In this document: positions 51,442 through 60,089 of the stretch, piece by piece
Layout of the letters: each line of letters opens with the position of its first letter
Numbering within the stretch: position 1 is the stretch's first letter
Assembly: GCA_002389905.1 (NCBI GenBank)
Contig: DGRE01000024.1
Location: forward strand, 64,140-128,139
Reading direction: 5' to 3'
Length of the DNA: 64,000 bases
From: Hungatella sp. UBA4396
GTDB lineage: Bacteria; Bacillota; Clostridia; Lachnospirales; Lachnospiraceae
Made by a program: the position numbers and the translations under genes
Notes under the pieces: model-generated
What the model was told of the DNA's origin: nothing
Seen by the model: only the letters and a program-made list of their open reading frames with translations
The model's database searches: none

Positions 51442-53057
51442 TTACCTGGCTCCACGAAATTTGGTCGGTGATACACCGAACTTCTTTTTGAATACATAGC
51501 TGAAATAATTCTGTTCCGGATATCCCACTTTGGCCGCAATGACATAAGTCTTGTCATCAGTTTTATTGAGCAGTTCCACCGCCTTGTTAAGCCGCAAGTC
51601 TGTTAAGTAGGCAATATAAGCCTGCCCCGTCTCCTTTTTAAACATGGTGGAAAAATAGGCAGGGCTCATGTGAAGGTGGCGGCATATCATTTCCACTGAC
51701 AGGTCCGGATCCTTGTAATGATCCAGAATATACTGCTTGGCCTCCTGAATGACCTGGCGGGCCGTCATATCCCGTTCCTGGTTGATAACCTGGTTCATCT
51801 TCTCTCCTGTCCTCAAAAGCCACTGTCCGAATTCCTCTTTCTTCTGAAGGTTTCCCAGGATTTCCATATAAGCCAGCTCCCCGCCCAGAATGTCCTCCAG
51901 GGATAAGTCATACTGACGGATCATCTGAAGAATGCTGTTTACCACACCGAACATATAGACCTGCTGCTGGCGGGAGTGGACCTTGGCTGATTCCATTTTC
52001 TCCATAATTCTGGACACTGCCGCCTGAATTTTTTCCACAGGGCCGAATTTTATGGCCGAGATCAAATCCGCTTCCGTCATGCTGTCAAACTCCAGCTTCC
52101 CATTTCCCACCGGCTCCATATCGTTGATGTATATGGTATTTCCCCTTCCGGCTATGGCTTTATAGCCAAGAGCGTCAATGGAGGACTGGTAGCATTCCCG
52201 AAGACCGGACAAATCGGTGCAGCTATGGCCGATTCCAATGGTGACCGGAACCTCCAGAATCCTTTTTGTCTCCTTGCAGATGTCTCCCAGCACGTCAATG
52301 AGCCCGGTGGTGGAATTATTTTCATCAAGAGCGGCCATTGCCACCATATCGGCCTCAGAGGAGGACTGGAAAATGGCAAACCGGCAGTATCCCTGCAGCT
52401 TTTCCTTTACAATCTGCATGACGGAAATGGGAATCAGTTCCTCTTCATTATGAAGGGAAAGGCTTTCCTTCATATCTCCCCGCTCCACGTCAATGGCAAT
52501 CAGAACCCATTTCCTGGCTCCCAGGACAGGAATGTCATATTCTCTCAGCTTTTGCTCTGCCAGCTCCCTGGAAAGGTTCTTATGAACCAGGTCATTGAAA
52601 AACTGTTCCCGGATAATGGGAAGACTTTTTCTGTAATTTTCCCGAAGGTGGTTTAGGTTTCTCTTCTCTTCTATTTCCTGATCCAGGTTGGACCTGATCT
52701 TCTTTAATATAGAAGTCAGTTCCTCCACATTGACTGGCTTTAGGATGTATTCGGTCACATTCAGCTTAATGGCTCTCTGGGCATATTCAAAGTCGTCATA
52801 CCCGGAGAAAATCAGCACCTTCATGGAAGGATACCTCTGCCGGATTTTCTCCGCCAGGGCCAGGCCATCCATATAGGGCATCCGGATGTCCGTCAAAACC
52901 ACATCAGGCTCCAGAATCTCGATTTTTTCATGGCATCTTCTCCATTTTCCGCATCCCCTATGACCCGGAATCCGGCTGCCTGCCAGTCTATTTTCTTGAT
53001 GATGCTTTTGCGCACTTCCTCTTCATCATCCACTAAAAATATGGTATATAAATCCAT
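51442..53057 (-). pseudogene. AraC-type response regulator (YesN-like), frameshifted in the receiver domain
   Basis: The minus strand encodes a start at 53057 with the receiver N-terminus DLYTIFLVDDEEEVRKSIIK and AENGEDAM. In a run of six A (complement of 52923-52928) the frame is lost; a seventh A would continue KKIEILEPDVVLTDIRMPYM. The remaining frame from 52902 contains the phospho-acceptor aspartate region, the KP motif, a middle region and a C-terminal AraC domain (LSVEMICRHLHMSPAYFSTM; AAKVGYPEQNYFSYVFKKKF). This is a real one-base deletion, a sequencing indel, or a slippery site. A shorter product of 486 residues could start at 52902 but would lack the receiver's acidic pocket. Confidence 0.85.
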
Positions 53058-53080
53058 AGCATCATTTCCTTTTCTCTCTT

Positions 53081-53719
53081 CTATTGCCGGATCTGATATA
53101 TCAGGGCATTTACAATGGCCGCCGCCACGTTACTTCCGCCTTTTCTCCCTTTTGCCACAATAAATGGCACCCCTGTCAGGGACATAATCATTTCCTTTGA
53201 CTGAACCACATTGACAAAGCCTACCGGAACTCCGATAATCAGCTTAGGCCGGATTTTGCCTTCCTTTATCAGCTCATAAAGCCGTACCAGGGCAGTAGGT
53301 GCATTTCCTATGGCGAAAATACAGTCCTCAGAAAGACCGGCAGCCTTATCCATGCTGGCCCTGGCCCTTGTTGTGTTATGGTTTTTGGCGTATTCTGCCA
53401 CATCTTCATCCGCCATAAAGCAGTCGACGCTGCATCCCAGACGTTTTAGGGCGGCTTTATTGACACCCGCCTTTCCCATATTGGTATCCGTGATGATCCT
53501 GCAGCCGCCTTTTAAGGCTTCTAAAGCTTTTTCCACCACACCGGGAGAAAATATCAGGTTATCGGCGTATTCAAAATCAGCCGTGGTGTGAATCACCCGT
53601 TTAATGACCAGCTCATGTTCCGGGTTAAGAACCTTTTCCCCAAGTTCTTCGGTTATGATTTCAAAGCTTCTCTTTTCTATTTCTTCGGGCAATACCCGTT
53701 CTAATTCATAAAATTCCAT
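53081..53719 (-). CDS. cbiC: Precorrin-8X/cobalt-precorrin-8 methylmutase
   Basis: This 212-residue enzyme moves a methyl group from C-11 to C-12 in corrin-ring synthesis. The catalytic histidine is in RVIHTTADFEYADNL near residue 45. Family segments include ADEDVAEYAKNHNTTRARAS, AIGNAPTALVRLYELI and IGVPVGFVNVVQSKE. It is the last cobalamin gene here, 23 bp before the response regulator start, with no terminator seen between. Confidence 0.94.
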   Translation of the reverse strand: MEFYELERVLPEEIEKRSFEIITEELGEKVLNPEHELVIKRVIHTTADFEYADNLIFSPGVVEKALEALKGGCRIITDTNMGKAGVNKAALKRLGCSVDCFMADEDVAEYAKNHNTTRARASMDKAAGLSEDCIFAIGNAPTALVRLYELIKEGKIRPKLIIGVPVGFVNVVQSKEMIMSLTGVPFIVAKGRKGGSNVAAAIVNALIYQIRQ

Positions 53720-53737
53720 TGGTTTCTCCCTGTTGTT

Positions 53738-55264
53738 TTAATCCGCCCTAAGTCCCATGATCTCATAAATCCGTTCCATGTCAAGGCTGTCCCTTAAAAT
53801 CTTTGCCAGACGGTCATACTGCTGTTCCTTGTATTCTTCATAGCAAAAGCCGCCGTCAGGCTCAAAGGTCAGCCCTTTCCGCTCCATCAGGGCCTTGATA
53901 ATGGTTCCGGCAATTCCTTCCTTGTCAAAAAAACCATGGATATAAGTGCCGTATACATTTCCCTTCTGGCAGCCGTCCATCTTAGCCATATGAGAACCGG
54001 ACTGGCTTTCCATAATATAAGTCAGAGGGGGCAAAGACCTGGTTGTCTCTCCCATATGGATTTCATAGCCCTCCACATCCATGCCGGAAAGGTCTTCAAA
54101 AATGCCTCCAATGCCGGTACAGGACCCGGAAACCCTTGTTCTGGTTTTATCCTTTCCAAAAACAGTGCGGACAGGCAAAAGTCCCATGCCTCTTATGACT
54201 GAAGCCGCTGACTCTGACTCCACCATATGGGGATCAGACAGGCTTTCTCCCAGCATCTGAAAGCCGCCGCATATCCCAAAAACCGGAACCCCGGCCCCTT
54301 CCAGTTTGCAAATTGCCGCCTCAAGGCCATTCTGGCGCATCCAGAGTAAATCCTGAACCGTATTTTTACTGCCCGGCAGAATGACCATGTCCGGTTTTCC
54401 CAGCTCCGATACCCGGTCCACATAGCGCAGATGAACCTCCGGCAAAATGGAAAAGACCTGAAAGTCTGTAAAGTTGGATATTCTGGGCAGCCGGATTACC
54501 GCGATCTCCACAGCAGCCCTCTCTGTCCGTTCCTTTCCTGCCAGATGATCTCCCAGACTGTCTTCATCCTCTAAGTCCACATCCATGTAAGGCACCACAC
54601 CTGTTACTGGGATATGAAGTCGTTCCTCAATCATTTGAAGTCCCGGGTCCAGAATAGTTTTATCTCCGCGGAATTTGTTGACAATCAGTCCGCCGATCAT
54701 TTCCCGTTCTCCTGGCTCCAGCAGCATGACTGTCCCGTATAACTGGGCAAACACGCCGCCCCGGTCAATATCTCCTACCAAAAGGACAGGTGCATTTGCC
54801 ATCCTTGCCATTCCCATATTGACGATATCGTCCTTCTTTAAATTGATTTCTGCCGGACTTCCCGCTCCTTCGATGACAATGATATCATACTCCTCTGACA
54901 GGGAGTGAAAAGCCTTTTCAATCTCCGGTATGAGATTTTTCTTGTATGCAAAATAGTCCCTGGCAGGCATATTTCCTATGGAAATGCCGTTTACAATCAC
55001 CTGGGAGCCTGAATCATTGGTAGGCTTCAGCAGGATAGGATTCATGGCTGCAGAAGGCTTTACTCCTGCCGCTTCAGCCTGAACCACCTGGGCTCGTCCC
55101 ATTTCCAGGCCTTCCTCCGTAATATAGGAATTAAGAGCCATGTTCTGGGATTTAAAAGGGGCCACACGGTAGCCGTCCTCTTTAAAAATACGGCATAGTC
55201 CCGCTGCAATCAGACTCTTTCCTGCATTGGACATGGTTCCTTGTATCATGATGGTCTTTGCCAT
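53738..55264 (-). CDS. cobQ: Cobyric acid synthase (CbiP/CobQ)
   Basis: This 508-residue glutamine amidotransferase amidates four carboxyl groups of adenosylcobyrinic diamide. The N-terminal ATPase domain has IQGTMSNAGKSLIAAGLCRI and the C-terminal GATase domain has the nucleophile cysteine in PVFGICGGFQMLGESL near residue 330. The start at 55264 has AAGGAG 7 nt upstream. An upstream extension would read through a hairpin repeat and is not likely real. Confidence 0.95.
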   Translation of the reverse strand: MAKTIMIQGTMSNAGKSLIAAGLCRIFKEDGYRVAPFKSQNMALNSYITEEGLEMGRAQVVQAEAAGVKPSAAMNPILLKPTNDSGSQVIVNGISIGNMPARDYFAYKKNLIPEIEKAFHSLSEEYDIIVIEGAGSPAEINLKKDDIVNMGMARMANAPVLLVGDIDRGGVFAQLYGTVMLLEPGEREMIGGLIVNKFRGDKTILDPGLQMIEERLHIPVTGVVPYMDVDLEDEDSLGDHLAGKERTERAAVEIAVIRLPRISNFTDFQVFSILPEVHLRYVDRVSELGKPDMVILPGSKNTVQDLLWMRQNGLEAAICKLEGAGVPVFGICGGFQMLGESLSDPHMVESESAASVIRGMGLLPVRTVFGKDKTRTRVSGSCTGIGGIFEDLSGMDVEGYEIHMGETTRSLPPLTYIMESQSGSHMAKMDGCQKGNVYGTYIHGFFDKEGIAGTIIKALMERKGLTFEPDGGFCYEEYKEQQYDRLAKILRDSLDMERIYEIMGLRAD

Positions 55265-55277
55265 TTCCTTACTCCTT

Positions 55278-55333
55278 TTCCCTATAAATCGCCCATGTAC
55301 TTTGGGCATAATGGGATACCCGAGGGTGTTTCC
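55278..55333. repeat. Single double-hairpin repeat between cobQ and cobD
   Basis: One unit, ATCGCCCATGTACTTTGGGC then GGGATACCCGAGGGTG, closely matches the clpP-clpX units. It contains the cobD stop codon and encodes that protein's last residues (IPLCPKYMGDL). Confidence 0.8.
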
Positions 55334-56409
55334 CTGCATACCGATTCTAAAATAGAAATAAATTCTTCGTTTTCCTTACGCTGCTTGACGCAGATGCGGT
55401 AATAAGTCCCGTCAAGTCCCCTGTAATTGGAGCAGGAACGGATCAGAACCTTTCGTTCAAGAAGCTGTCTGTAAAGGAGGTTTTCTTCTTCAAGAGCAGT
55501 TCTCCTCATATCTCTGAAAAAAATATAATTAGCCATGGGCTCAAATACAAAAAATCCGAGTTCCAGAAGCTTTTGTTTTAAAAACTCCCGTTCACTGGTA
55601 ATAAGCGCTCTGGTCTGTTCTACATAATCAGTTTCTTTAAGAGCAGCAATTCCCGCCGCCTGGGCCAGAGAAGAAACGCTCCAGGGCTGGCGCAGTTCCT
55701 CCATACAGTCTGAAATCTTCCGGTTAAAGCATATGCCGTAACCCAGACGCAGGCCTGCCATAGCATAAATTTTGGTGAAAGCTTTTAACAGGAATACATG
55801 TCCGTATTCCTGCTTTTGAAGGTCTTCCAGAATGGAATAATACTCCGGTTCCTGTAAGAATTCATTAAAGCATTCATCTACCACACAAAATATCTCTTTT
55901 TCCCTACAAAAGTCAAGGAACTCCGCCAGTTCCTCCCTTTTTGCCGCGAAGCCGGTAGGGTTGTTAGGGTTACATAGAAATATCATTTGGAAATGGATTT
56001 TGCTTTCCTCTATCCATTTTTCCAGTTTCTTTACCTTCAGGCGAAATCCTTCCTTTTCATCTAAATCATAGTAAGTGATCTCACAGGAGGAGGCCAAAAG
56101 GGCCTGCCGGTACTCCAGAAAGGAGGGAGCTATTAAAAGAGCACGATCCGGTTTTACTGCCTGCACGATCTGAAAAATCAAATCCGCTGCTCCGTTTCCG
56201 CATATGACCGCTTCTGCCGGAACCTGGTGGAACTCTGCCAGTACCTGTTTTAGGGCCAGACACCGGCTGTCAGGATAACAGGAACAATGCTCCACCGCCT
56301 CATAAAGAGCCTCCTTCACCTTTTCGGGAAGCCCTAAAGGGTTTATATTGGCTGAATAATCTATTGTTACGGAATTGGTATAAATGTCTCCCCCATGCTG
56401 ATATTCCAT
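55282..56409 (-). CDS. cobD: Threonine-phosphate decarboxylase CobD (HisC-like)
   Basis: This 375-residue PLP enzyme makes (R)-1-amino-2-propanol phosphate for the cobalamin nucleotide loop. The N-terminus MEYQHGGDIYTNSVTIDYSA and SANINPLGLP are typical of CobD. The PLP lysine is in LLKAFTKIYAMAGLRLGY near residue 215 and NPNNPTG is near 150. The start at 56409 has AGGAGG 6 nt upstream. The last residues are encoded by the inserted hairpin repeat and are probably not part of the original protein. HisC is an alternative, but the cob neighbours favour CobD. Confidence 0.88.
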   Translation of the reverse strand: MEYQHGGDIYTNSVTIDYSANINPLGLPEKVKEALYEAVEHCSCYPDSRCLALKQVLAEFHQVPAEAVICGNGAADLIFQIVQAVKPDRALLIAPSFLEYRQALLASSCEITYYDLDEKEGFRLKVKKLEKWIEESKIHFQMIFLCNPNNPTGFAAKREELAEFLDFCREKEIFCVVDECFNEFLQEPEYYSILEDLQKQEYGHVFLLKAFTKIYAMAGLRLGYGICFNRKISDCMEELRQPWSVSSLAQAAGIAALKETDYVEQTRALITSEREFLKQKLLELGFFVFEPMANYIFFRDMRRTALEEENLLYRQLLERKVLIRSCSNYRGLDGTYYRICVKQRKENEEFISILESVCRETPSGIPLCPKYMGDL

Positions 56410-56441
56410 ACTTTGCCTCCTGAATTTTGTATTTCTCCTTG

Positions 56442-57434
56442 TCACACAATGAAAAAAAGTATGAGAACGGTCACCAAAGCCAGTCCATAAGTAATGGTCA
56501 TCAAATCATTGGCCCTGGAAATGTCCCGATATTCCACAGGCCTGATGTCATCTCCTATGGTGGGTTTTTCGTATATTTTCCCAAAGTAAACAGCATTTCC
56601 TGCCAGTTCAATTTGAAGCACTCCGGCACAAACGGATTCTGTCTGAGCAGAATTGGGACTTTTATGATTGAACCGGTCCCTTTTGAATATTTTAACACCG
56701 TTTTTTCCATTGAATGGGTTCTTATCTTTTCTTTTTCCATGGAAAAGCTGACACAAATATCCTGCCCCCATCATAAACAAAGCCGATAACCTGGACGGAA
56801 TGAAATTACAGATATCATCAAGTCTGGCTGCCGCCCATCCAAACCAGAGGTATTTATCATTTTTATATCCCACCATGGAATCCATGGTGTTGACCGCTTT
56901 ATATAGAAATACTCCAGGACCGCCAAAAAGCACCATAGCAAGAAGAGGAGCAATGATCCCGTCAGAGGTGTTTTCCGCTACTGTTTCTATGGCCGCCTTT
57001 GCAATTCCGATATCAGTTAAGGTTTCCGTATCCCGCCCCACGATCATGGAAACAGCCTTTCTGGCCTCCTCTGTATCCTTTTTGCAAAATGCCTCATAAA
57101 CCTTCATGCTTTCCGTCCGAAGAGAACGCCATGCCATCATTTGACCGAACATGATGCTTTCCGCCACAACTCCGGCATAATGAGAAATGCTGTAAGCGCA
57201 GACAACCACTGCCCCGGACAAGGCTCCCACTGTCAAAAGTACCAAAACCACCAGCCATACTCCGGCTGTACGCTCCCCCTTTTCTCCTTTAGGAAACAGT
57301 CTTCTGAGGAGTTTTTCCAGCCGGCTGATTAATGAGCCGATTCCACAAACCGGATGCCAGAGCCATCTGGGATCTCCAAAACACAAATCTAGAAAACAGC
57401 CTATAAAAACCGCTAATAAATGTAATTTTATCAT
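56442..57434 (-). CDS. cbiB: Adenosylcobinamide-phosphate synthase CbiB
   Basis: This 330-residue membrane protein joins aminopropanol phosphate to adenosylcobyric acid. Family motifs are FGDPRWLWHPVCGIGSLI near residue 19, MIVGRDTETLTDIGIAKAAI near 130, ETVAENTSDGIIAPLLAMVL near 150 and AVNTMDSMVGYKNDKYLWFG near 180. Several membrane segments are present. It lies between cobU and cobD, as expected for nucleotide-loop assembly. Confidence 0.94.
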   Translation of the reverse strand: MIKLHLLAVFIGCFLDLCFGDPRWLWHPVCGIGSLISRLEKLLRRLFPKGEKGERTAGVWLVVLVLLTVGALSGAVVVCAYSISHYAGVVAESIMFGQMMAWRSLRTESMKVYEAFCKKDTEEARKAVSMIVGRDTETLTDIGIAKAAIETVAENTSDGIIAPLLAMVLFGGPGVFLYKAVNTMDSMVGYKNDKYLWFGWAAARLDDICNFIPSRLSALFMMGAGYLCQLFHGKRKDKNPFNGKNGVKIFKRDRFNHKSPNSAQTESVCAGVLQIELAGNAVYFGKIYEKPTIGDDIRPVEYRDISRANDLMTITYGLALVTVLILFFIV

Positions 57435-57442
57435 TGTTCACC

Positions 57443-57832
57443 TTATTTAATCCGGGAAGGGATTCCGCAGACCAAACGGTACACTTCCTCCGAAATTCCC
57501 GCAAGCCTGACTGATGCCCTGCCTGATACTTCCCTCCACTGTCTGTCTTTTGGGTTCATAGGCACGATGCCGCAACCCAGTTCATTGGAAATAATAATTA
57601 CATCCGGGTTTTGCTCTGCAATGGAATCGATAAACGAATCCACGCTTTTTCCTTCTTCTAAAATCCTTCTTATATATTCATGGAATCCATGGATGATGAA
57701 ACTGTCAAAAGCAGATTCAAAAGAATCGGCTGCTCCTTCTGCCACCTTACTTCCATCTTTTCCTTTCTCTGATGCCAGTTCTATGGCAAAGTCCAATTTT
57801 CCCTGCCAGGCTCCTCCTGTAATCAATATCAT
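57443..57832 (-). CDS. cobU: Short CobU-like adenosylcobinamide kinase/guanylyltransferase
   Basis: This 129-residue protein is clearly shorter than the usual about 180. The P-loop region reads ILITGGAWQGKLDFAIELAS, where GGxxSGKS is expected. The C-terminal half has IIISNELGCGIVPMNPKDRQ and WREVSGRASVRLA, which are diagnostic of CobU. The middle segment that carries the guanylylated histidine in classical CobU (HHKDGRP in Salmonella) is not present. It may be a kinase-only or a rearranged version. It lies between cobS and cbiB. Confidence 0.8.
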   Translation of the reverse strand: MILITGGAWQGKLDFAIELASEKGKDGSKVAEGAADSFESAFDSFIIHGFHEYIRRILEEGKSVDSFIDSIAEQNPDVIIISNELGCGIVPMNPKDRQWREVSGRASVRLAGISEEVYRLVCGIPSRIK

Positions 57833-57845
57833 ATTTTATGATCCT

Positions 57846-58607
57846 CTATATTAAATGGGAAACCACTGCCAACCCTGCCGCCAGCCCCAGTTCGCATATT
57901 TGCAGAAAATACCCGGCCAGATCACCGGTAATCCCGCCAAATTCCCGTTTTGCCATGGTGTAATAGTATACATAAATAAAAAGCGAAACCACAAAGGTCA
58001 TTGCTGCTGCAAAAAAGCCGCCCAAATACCAGATTCCTGCCTCTGCCAGAACCACATATCCGGCCATCACTGAGGCCACCGCCTTTTTTTGTGCAGCACT
58101 GGAAAACATTGCTGCAAGCCCTCCTGTCTTCGCCATGGGAAATGTGACCACAGACAGCCCGCTTAAGGCCCTGGTCAGAATAAAGGTCACTGCAAAAGCC
58201 GGAACCAGTTCTGAACTCATCTCCCCAAAAGCCGCCAGATAGAGAAGAAAATAAATGCCGCATCCGATGATGGCAAAAGCGCCTGTATGAGGGTCTTTTA
58301 ATATTTCAAGCTTCTCTTCCCTGCTTTTGTGGGAAGATTTTGCGTCAATTACATCTAAAAGCCCATCCATGTGAATTCCGCCTGTCACTAATACAGGAAG
58401 TACCACGGGGAGAATCTTGCGAAAATGGGGAAAGCCCCACCGATCAAAGGCCGCACAGACAACCGCTACAAGAAGACCGATCACGGCTCCTATTAAAGGA
58501 AAAAAGCACATGGCATATTTCATCCGTTCCTTTGTCCACTCCACCTGAGGCATGGGAATACGGGAATACATGGAAAATGCAATGACAAAGCTGCCCAAAA
58601 GATCCAT
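57846..58607 (-). CDS. cobS: Adenosylcobinamide-GDP ribazoletransferase CobS
   Basis: This 253-residue membrane enzyme joins adenosylcobinamide-GDP to alpha-ribazole. The N-terminus GSFVIAFSMYSRIPMPQVEW and the catalytic segment GGIHMDGLLDVIDAKSSHKS near residue 75, followed by HTGAFAIIGCGIYFLLYLA, identify the family. I prefer ATG 58607 because the family starts at this point; ATG 58619 would place the ribosome binding site against the start. It is the first gene of the cob operon. No cobalamin riboswitch is visible upstream. Confidence 0.92.
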   Translation of the reverse strand: MDLLGSFVIAFSMYSRIPMPQVEWTKERMKYAMCFFPLIGAVIGLLVAVVCAAFDRWGFPHFRKILPVVLPVLVTGGIHMDGLLDVIDAKSSHKSREEKLEILKDPHTGAFAIIGCGIYFLLYLAAFGEMSSELVPAFAVTFILTRALSGLSVVTFPMAKTGGLAAMFSSAAQKKAVASVMAGYVVLAEAGIWYLGGFFAAAMTFVVSLFIYVYYYTMAKREFGGITGDLAGYFLQICELGLAAGLAVVSHLI

Positions 58608-58672
58608 ATCCCTTTCCATCCTTTCTCACTGTATAAATTCCAGGAATTTTGTCAATTCCAGAATTTAGGATA

Positions 58673-58701
58673 ATCATACCATAAAAAAAGAAAATTGTCA
58701 T
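58673..58701 (-). promoter_or_regulatory. Promoter of the cob operon
   Basis: On the minus strand ATGACA (58696-58701) and TATGAT (58673-58678) are 17 bp apart, leaving a short leader of about 60 bases. Just after it, TTCTGGAATT and AATTCCTGGAA (58640-58665) form an imperfect inverted repeat that could be an operator. Confidence 0.5.
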
Positions 58702-58708
58702 TTCCATT

Positions 58709-58736
58709 GAAAAAGGAGCCTTAACATAAAGGCTCC
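58709..58736 (-). terminator. Terminator of the broken Rpn-family gene
   Basis: GGAGCCTT and AAGGCTCC form an 8-bp stem with a 6-base loop, and a T5 tract follows on the minus strand. Confidence 0.78.
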
Positions 58737-58745
58737 CAAATCAAA

Positions 58746-58987
58746 TTAAAACGGTAATTTTGTTTTCTCACAAAACTCTTCTGTTGTAAGGCCGGCCTTT
58801 TCGGACGCCTTTTCCAAGGAAATATCTCCGGAACGCACCAGCTCCGCCAATGTTTCAAGACGGCCAGTTTCTCTGGCTTCCCTCTTAATATCGGATTCCA
58901 ATACTGATAACGCCATGTATTCATTCCTCCTTTCAGAATTCGCTTTAATCTCCTCAAGGTCAGATCTTCAAACTTTTTTCGTGTCAT
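58746..58987 (-). pseudogene. Internally deleted Rpn-family (PD-(D/E)XK) nuclease gene
   Basis: A strong AAGGAGG site precedes ATG 58987, whose first residues MTRKKFEDLTL match the start of Rpn-type putative transposase/nuclease proteins of Lachnospiraceae. After about 12 codons a different frame takes over, reading EEIKANSERRNEYMALSVLE and ending GRLETLAELVRSGDISLEKA, KAGLTTEEFCEKTKLPF. This is the usual C-terminal tail of the same family. The nuclease domain of about 200 residues is missing. A 56-codon ORF for the tail alone (58746-58916) has its own AGGAGG site, so a small protein could still be made. Confidence 0.6.
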
Positions 58988-59163
58988 ATATTCCTCCTTG
59001 CAAATAAGAATATCGCTAGAAGGAAACTCTCTCTTTCTGTATCATAAACATTTCGAACCCTATACTACACTTTTATCATACCATATACAGTCATCCATTA
59101 CAAGTTGGGCAGCCAGGTGAACAGGTGCTTTTATGGGATATAAAATCACCGAAGGTAAAAGTA

Positions 59164-59192
59164 TTGCCTTAGTACACTTTGTATTCTATAAT
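59164..59192 (+). promoter_or_regulatory. Promoter of the ZIP transporter gene
   Basis: TTGCCT (59164-59169) and TATAAT (59187-59192) are 17 bp apart, about 70 bp before the start codon. The rest of 58988-59255 shows no gene. Confidence 0.65.
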
Positions 59193-59264
59193 AATAAAAA
59201 AGAACGCAGTTGATTCAGCATTTGACTGTTTTTCTTAATCAAATTACGAAAGGAAGTGATTTTT

Positions 59265-60074
59265 TTGGATTTATCTAATGTAATTTTTGCGTTTTCCCTG
59301 ACACTTTTTGCCGGGCTTTCCACTGGAATCGGAAGCGCTCTTTCTTTGCTCACAAAGAAAACCAGCCCTAAATTTCTTTCCGTGTCACTGGGATTTTCAG
59401 CAGGCGTTATGATTTATGTTTCCTTTGCTGAAATACTTATAAAGGCTAATGATGCTCTTTCATCTGCTCTTGGAGAAAGAGGCGGAGCCTGGGCCTGCGT
59501 AGGCGGATTCTTTTTCGGAATATTGGTAATTGCGCTGATTGATAAGATGATACCTTCAGCAGAAAATCCCCATGAGATACATACCGTAGAAGAAATGGAT
59601 GGAAAAAGCGAATCCCACAAGGCAAATCTGATGAGAATGGGTCTGTTTACCGCATTGGCCGTGGGCATCCACAACTTTCCGGAGGGGCTGGCAACCTTCA
59701 CAGCGGCACTGAGCGACCCAAAGCTGGGCGTTCCCATCGCTGTTGCCATTGCCATTCACAACATACCGGAAGGCATAGCAGTTGCCGTTCCCGTATTCTA
59801 TGCAACAGGAAGCAGAAAAAAAGCCTTCCAGTTATCATTTTTATCAGGGCTTTCAGAGCCTGTGGGCGCATTAATCGGATATCTGCTCTTCTACCGGTTC
59901 TTTAATGACGTCACATTCGGATTTATATTCGCTTCTGTGGCCGGAATCATGGTCTATATCAGCCTTGATGAGCTTCTGCCTTCCGCCAGAGAATATGGAG
60001 AACACCACCTTTCCATTTATGGCCTGATAGCAGGAATGGCTGTCATGGCTGTCAGCCTTCTGCTATTTATATAA
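59265..60074 (+). CDS. zupT: ZIP-family metal transporter (ZupT-like)
   Basis: This 269-residue membrane protein imports divalent metals such as zinc, iron or manganese. It has about eight membrane segments. The metal-binding motifs are VGIHNFPEGLATF near residue 130 and AIAIHNIPEGIAVAVPV near 160. A longer variable loop (SAENPHEIHTVEEMDGKSES) follows the third segment. The start is probably the TTG at 59265, with AAGGA 10 nt upstream; a GTG at 59256 overlaps that site. It is a single-gene unit with its own promoter and terminator. Confidence 0.9.
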   Translation: MDLSNVIFAFSLTLFAGLSTGIGSALSLLTKKTSPKFLSVSLGFSAGVMIYVSFAEILIKANDALSSALGERGGAWACVGGFFFGILVIALIDKMIPSAENPHEIHTVEEMDGKSESHKANLMRMGLFTALAVGIHNFPEGLATFTAALSDPKLGVPIAVAIAIHNIPEGIAVAVPVFYATGSRKKAFQLSFLSGLSEPVGALIGYLLFYRFFNDVTFGFIFASVAGIMVYISLDELLPSAREYGEHHLSIYGLIAGMAVMAVSLLLFI

Positions 60075-60089
60075 GTCCTTAGATAATAT

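Noticed and set aside
58608..58720. Possible cobalamin riboswitch upstream of cobS
   Set aside because: The leader is only about 60 bases and lacks the B12-box consensus and room for the fold.
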